Shown here in pieces: positions 59,681-64,000 of a stretch of 64,000 nt of DNA; position 1 is the first letter of the stretch; the number at the start of each line of letters is the position of its first letter. The translations under genes and the position numbers were made by a program. Location: contig JAQFVV010000072.1 in the NCBI GenBank assembly GCA_028023455.1, positions 4,484,501 through 4,548,500 on the forward strand. The letters are read 5' to 3'. Under the pieces are notes generated by a model that worked only from the letters and a program-made list of their open reading frames with translations, searched no databases and was not told the DNA's origin. Origin of the DNA: Epiperipatus broadwayi. Lineage: Eukaryota > Onychophora > Udeonychophora > Euonychophora > Peripatidae.

Positions 59681-60283
59681 TAATATGTATATCCATTTAA
59701 GTGTTTTTATAAATAAACTAAAATTAGGCAAAAATTTACCTTCTTGTATTGTTATAATTTAAAAATAATAAGACCAATAATATTGTATTACTAATAAGTC
59801 TATTTGTGATCAAAAAATGAAATTAAGCAGACCAAATATACTTTTGATACCTGTTCATGGTAATCATGATTATTCTGTTAAGAATGTATGAGTTCATATT
59901 TTGATAATTTGAATACTGGTTAGCTCTTTGGTTCATTATATATTCATTTTAGATAATAAACCATGCATCTTTGATCTTACATTTTTCTATCATTTATTTC
60001 TTTGCTCATAATTTTAACAATACTAGGATCAAAACTGTGCCCACATTCCTTTTTGTGGTTAAAAAAATATGGATGCATTAGTTAAACTGGTCTTGGGTTT
60101 TTTGTATATTAAGGTTTGAAGAAAGAAATGATAAAAACATATGATCAAAAAAGCATGGTTTATCACAGAAAATGAATATATAATAAACCAAAAACTAAAA
60201 GTATTCAAATTAGCAAAAAATGGGTCTCAAAGACTCTTAACAGAACAACCATGATTATGGTATACCTGCATCTAAGGTACACT
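59681..60283. other. Intergenic, nothing recognised
   Basis: Contains an imperfect inverted segment ('aaccatgcatctttgat' near 59960 against 'atcaaaaaagcatggtt' near 60143) of uncertain meaning. Confidence 0.45.
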
Positions 60284-60378
60284 TTTTTTTTCTATATATC
60301 ATAGCATTGACCGGGAAGCGAACCTGGGCTGGCTGCTTGGAAGGCAGCTATGCTAACCGCTAGGCCACCAATGCTTGA
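60284..60378 (-). mobile_element. tRNA-Gly(UCC)-like SINE or tRNA retropseudogene
   Basis: The minus-strand 60303-60375 is the most tRNA-like copy. It has a 7-bp acceptor stem, a D-arm with 'tagcggttagca', a perfect anticodon stem gctgc/gcagc around loop CTTCCAA (anticodon UCC, glycine), and a T arm with 'ggttcgcttcc'. An A-rich tail follows on that strand. Imperfect 15-bp flanks 'catctaaggtacact' and 'catcaaaggtgtact' look like an aged TSD. The tail and TSD argue for retroposition rather than a functional tRNA gene. Confidence 0.75.
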
Positions 60379-60393
60379 CATCAAAGGTGTACT

Positions 60394-62282
60394 TGGTTTA
60401 CTTAATTCTATTTTTTAATCTTTGTTGTAGTACCTTCATATTATTATTATAATGACAAGAGTGCTTAGATATTTATATATAAATATGTTGATGACATATA
60501 TTTATTTAAAAATTATTAAAAAAATTATGATCACAGTTATTTACGAAAATTATTTTAAATTCGAGTGTTGTATGTAGGATAAAATTTATAATAATAAAAT
60601 GTAATATTTATATTATAATTTAATTTCTGTGATGAATACTGTAAGAAATTAAAGAGACATGAAAAATATTAAATGAAAGTAAGTAAATATCAGATTTTTC
60701 AATAGTTTGAAGTCATATTAAAATAATACAAAGAGATTAGAAAATTTTAATAAATAGAACATCGTGTGTATTTTTATTATCAGATTCCATATTTACATTC
60801 TCAAATGAATCGAAACAATTTGTAGATCAGCAATATAGAGTTAATATGTCACTTCGGACTCTAGTCATCCTTTAATATATATGTTTGTTATGCTACAAAA
60901 GATGAAATGATAGGCCACATACTAAGTCAGTATCCCGTCTCACAGATTACTTAGGATTGAATACATGATGCTTGCTCGCCGGATTCTGGGGCATTCAATT
61001 ATATCCACCATGTTTAATATATCACAGAAAAAAAAAACAGACTACATATTAATTCAATGCTCTCATACAGACTCCTAGGATAAGAAATTAATTCTCTCAT
61101 GAGATTCTGAGTTAATATTATTCTTTGGAACTAGATATGCATTTAGATATGCCATGTGTCCACCACTTATCTTAAAATCATGACCCAAATTTGATCTTGT
61201 TGAATTATATCATTAGACTTGGGCAGAATAGAGCTATAGACAGATCTTTCCTTTTTACTCTAGAACAATATTTGTTCCCTACACTCCAGGAATACTTTTC
61301 TATTTTGTTCGTATATCTTTACGGTAGCCATTGAATATATGCAAAAAGTTATGCTATTATATTTTTTCCTATTACCTACTACTACACATAAACCTCTGTA
61401 TAGTCCAATAATGTCACTGTTGAAACACAGAATCCAGGGTAGCTTTAACTTGAGAAATTTCTCTTTCTCTCTCGAAAGAAATTTTGAAGAAATGCTTATC
61501 CAATATATTTAATTTAAAGATTTAAAACAGCGTTTTCAAATTTTTGATTATTAATCTCCATTCAAAATTTTAACATTGAAAAAACACACGCAACAAATCA
61601 ATTATAAAATAAAACAATATATATATTCAACTTTTGATTTCAACAAAATTTAATAAAAGAATTTATTTATTGACGGATAATAAAAAAAAAAAAAGACTTG
61701 TAATAAATCCATTTACTATTTTTATCATTTAAGATCAGAAAAAAAAAGATTTTCTTTTTTATTTATAAGTAGATATAAAAATTAAATAGTAAATTTTTCT
61801 CTTACTCTTTTTTATTATATATATTTTATTTATGTGTGTGTAAAAAGAATCCAGTAATTTCTCTACGTGGAGAAATAAGGGAAATATTGGATAAGTATTG
61901 ATTTTCACACATTCATGAGAAATTTGATTCAAAGACTTTAGCACAACAAACACGCATTTCCCCCCTCTTTTAATATAATATTAGAAATAAATATATATTT
62001 AAATTTTTCCGTTTTTTTTTTTTAATATTGCAAAATATTTATTTATGAGACATTCGTCATATCTTATTAATAAAAATAGATGTTTTCAATGGATTATTTA
62101 TCATAAAATATATAAAATAGTTTCACTGCATTAAATATTATTCGAAACTGAAGTATTCAGAAGAGGGATGAATTGATTATTTTTTCACTGATGATAATTA
62201 TTATATTTATTTATTTATTAAATGGCGTTTAAAAAATCAACATCTCTTATGCTATTTATTGATTTATATATATCAGAATATA
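60394..62282. other. AT-rich intergenic, nothing recognised
   Basis: No gene recognised. The 60850-61450 part is less AT-rich, but gives no coding or repeat signal that I can name. Confidence 0.5.
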
Positions 62283-62527
62283 ATTGAAATGGAGTTGGGC
62301 TGGACATATTGCTAGAAGAAATGATAATAGATGGACAATTGAAATTTTAAACTGGATTCCAAGAGATTGTAAAAGACCCAGAAAGAGACCACATGTGAGA
62401 TGGATGGATGAAATAAGAAAATGTGCAGGGGTGTTGTGGAAAAGAGAAGCTAAAGATCGGAGAAGATGGATTAAACTTGGAGAGACCTTCATCCTGCAGT
62501 GGATTGATAATGGTTGATGATGATGAA
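62283..62527 (+). pseudogene. RTE-type LINE 3' terminal fragment
   Basis: Short open plus-strand piece: K-W-S-W-A-G-H-I-A-R-R, R-W-T-I-E-I-L-N-W-I-P-R, K-R-P-R-K-R-P-H-V-R-W-M-D, L-Q-W-I-D-N-G, stop, then a TGATGATGA tail. Nearly identical in protein to the end of 45386-46040, hence a recent, severely 5'-truncated copy of the same LINE family. No clear TSD. Confidence 0.85.
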
Positions 62528-63080
62528 TTGTCAAAACCAGGAGTGTCCAACCTATGACATGAGGGCCACATGCTTTTTTGTAATTAGGTGGCAAAGAGTG
62601 ATTAAAATAGCTGTACATATACACTCAAATACAATGTTAAATATCCAACTAGTTTTATATTTCCTTCTTTTATAATAAAAAATATAAAAGACATTAATGA
62701 TGTTTTATTACTTAGAAATGTACATTTTCTATATTAGTGATCATAAATTTGGAATCTGCTTGATGATTTTAAAAGAGAACACCGTAGGAGTTGTTGCATA
62801 ATTAGGATTATTATTTAAGGACTTTTTTTGCTTATCTATATTGGTGAATATCATAAAAAATTATTCATAGATTTTTTTCTTTTTTTGCTTATCAGCTTTT
62901 GGTATTATTTTTATATTTAATGTGTGGTGCAAGCCAACTTTTCTTTTTCCAATGTGACCCAGAGATCCCAAAAGATTGAATACCCCAGGTCTAAATAATA
63001 TTGAGTATTAGTTATTAAATTACCATAAATTACAATACAATTAAAATAAAATACTAGTTTTCTACTTCACGTTTGAGTAG
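62528..63080. other. Intergenic, nothing recognised
   Basis: The segment 62530-62600 ('gtgtccaacc', 'gagggccacatg') and 62935-62995 ('gtgacccagagatccc') is less AT-rich and resembles transposon-end sequence, but I could not prove inverted ends. Confidence 0.4.
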
Positions 63081-63855
63081 TAAGTAATTTAACTTGCGCT
63101 TTACGCAAAAAAGTGAAGCTTGTCTCAATTTTCTTACAAGTTATATGGCTAAGCGCTTTCAGAGACCTTGAGTCTCCATAATCATAGCCTACTGTTAACT
63201 GAAGTTTAGCTGTGGTTTATGTAAAATTTATGCAAATTTTATAACGTACATACCATCAATTGCTAGAAAATATTATAAAATATTTGCTGAATCCTTCGAA
63301 CTAGGATCCCACACACCACCATCAACAAACAGAATGATAAACAATACCAAAGACAAAATACTTTCTGATCAAATATCCCAAGCAGTTTATAAAATTTCAT
63401 GCCCAACCAATGGATGTAGAGTGACATATTATGGGGAGACCCGTGCCAACATTACAACAAGAACATCTCAACATCATTATTTGTACAGGAGATGTATAAA
63501 TAATGATGAAAACAGATCCATATTCTTCAAGCACCAAAAAACAACAGGCCATGTGTTCAAACCCACTATGGCAAGGGCACTTTGCACTGAACGTAATGAT
63601 ATGAAATGTAAAATTAAAGAGGCATGCTTTATTGCAAAGGACAATTGTGCAATAAACCGGAAAGAATCGTGCTTTGCAATCTCCAGAAAATGGTCTTTAT
63701 AAAATTTGCATAAATTTTACATAAACCACAGCTTCAGTTAACAGTAGGCTATGACTATGGAGACTCAAGGTCTCTGAAAGCACTTAGCCATATAACTTGT
63801 AAGAAAATGGAGACAAACTTCACTTTTTTACGTAAAGCGCAAGTTAAATTACTTA
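63081..63855 (+). mobile_element. PLE3: compact Penelope-like element with 160-bp inverted arms
   Basis: Arms 63081-63244 and 63697-63855 are inverted copies. Both extend from 'taagtaatttaac' to 'aattttataa', including 'gcgctttac' and the 'gagaccttgagtctcc' hairpin. The 452-bp centre encodes only the endonuclease, whose stop codon falls inside the right arm. The left arm therefore starts exactly where the inverted copy of the coding end would be. Both arms carry the hairpin/GAAA block, with AGCGCT in the left arm. No TSD recognised. Confidence 0.85.
63247..63702 (+). CDS. PLE3 GIY-YIG endonuclease domain, intact frame
   Basis: The frame is open from the inner edge of the left arm to the stop at 63700-63702; the first ATG (63334) is internal and no native start exists because the RT is missing. 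Linker motif R-K-Y-Y-K-I-F precedes the domain. From the Met: A-V-Y-K-I-S-C (GIY strand, near residues 17-23), then C-R-V-T-Y-Y-G-E-T-R (YIG strand, near 28-37). The likely catalytic Arg is in T-T-R-T-S-Q-H. Then come F-F-K-H-Q-K-T-T-G-H, the acidic/helical I-K-E-A-C-F-I and the end A-I-S-R-K-W-S-L. Cys and His placement (C23, C28, H-x-x-x-x-x-H pattern) fits PLE-type endonucleases. No polymerase is present, so any activity would be nuclease only. Confidence 0.85.
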   Translation, partial: YIPSIARKYYKIFAESFELGSHTPPSTNRMINNTKDKILSDQISQAVYKISCPTNGCRVTYYGETRANITTRTSQHHYLYRRCINNDENRSIFFKHQKTTGHVFKPTMARALCTERNDMKCKIKEACFIAKDNCAINRKESCFAISRKWSL

Positions 63856-64000
63856 ATAATTAAGTAATTTTTAACATCTACTGATAATGTATTTGATATA
63901 ATTTTTTGAACCTATTTTTTAGCATCTCACTTATGCACACACATATTTATTGTCTCATAAATTATTATGACTGGTTTTTAATGTCTACTTACAAACCCAT
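63856..64000. other. Window end, AT-rich
   Basis: Short AT-rich tail after PLE3 without recognisable features. Confidence 0.5.

Noticed and set aside
61759-61953. Minus-strand ORF of 64 codons
   Set aside because: AT-rich frame with no motif and no supporting context.

Overview
This is a strongly AT-rich eukaryotic window, almost certainly from an invertebrate animal genome. I see no host protein-coding gene, no rRNA and no CRISPR. Recognisable content is almost entirely retroelements and repeats: one RTE-type LINE with several related fragments, five Penelope-like elements (PLEs, reverse transcriptase plus GIY-YIG endonuclease), a tRNA-Gly-derived SINE, foldback/MITE-like elements, microsatellites, and two dispersed families that carry hammerhead-ribozyme motifs. 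The repeat repertoire reminds me of mollusc (cephalopod-like) genomes, but I cannot confirm that without a database search.

Layout. 0-8.5 kb: hammerhead repeats of subfamily A, decayed LINE pieces, foldback family C and small hairpin elements. 9.0-11.3 kb: a 5'-truncated RTE LINE with a 9-bp target-site duplication and one frameshift. 12.7-21.5 kb: further hammerhead repeats (tandem, head-to-head and inverted-end arrangements), a TIR element and two strong palindromes. 22-25 kb: a family C copy, a SINE and a microsatellite. 25.6-27.1 kb: a block almost free of G on the plus strand. 27.2-29.2 kb: PLE1, a 900-bp-arm palindrome. 34 kb: PLE4. 36-46 kb: family C copies, a SINE, a minisatellite and a LINE 3' end. 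46.5-52.2 kb: a SINE with a 17-bp target-site duplication, a tandem-plus-inverted 334-bp array, and a 450-bp duplication split by a piggyBac-like element. 52.8-54.7 kb: PLE5, heavily decayed. 57.4-59.7 kb: PLE2 between two TAC-type microsatellites. 62.3-63.9 kb: a LINE 3' end and PLE3.

How they fit together. The PLEs share one architecture: a short RT/endonuclease remnant between inverted arms that overlap the endonuclease C-terminus. Several arms carry a hairpin followed by GAAA and a palindromic hexamer. The dispersed hammerhead repeats have the full type I plan: CUGANGA core, stem II hairpin, GAAA, a minimal stem III and a closing stem I. Some lie in tandem, as described for small ribozyme-bearing retroposons (retrozymes) thought to be mobilised by PLE machinery. 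The PLEs and ribozyme repeats here therefore look like an autonomous/non-autonomous partnership; that link is inference. All coordinates of repeat edges were read by eye and may be off by a few bases.
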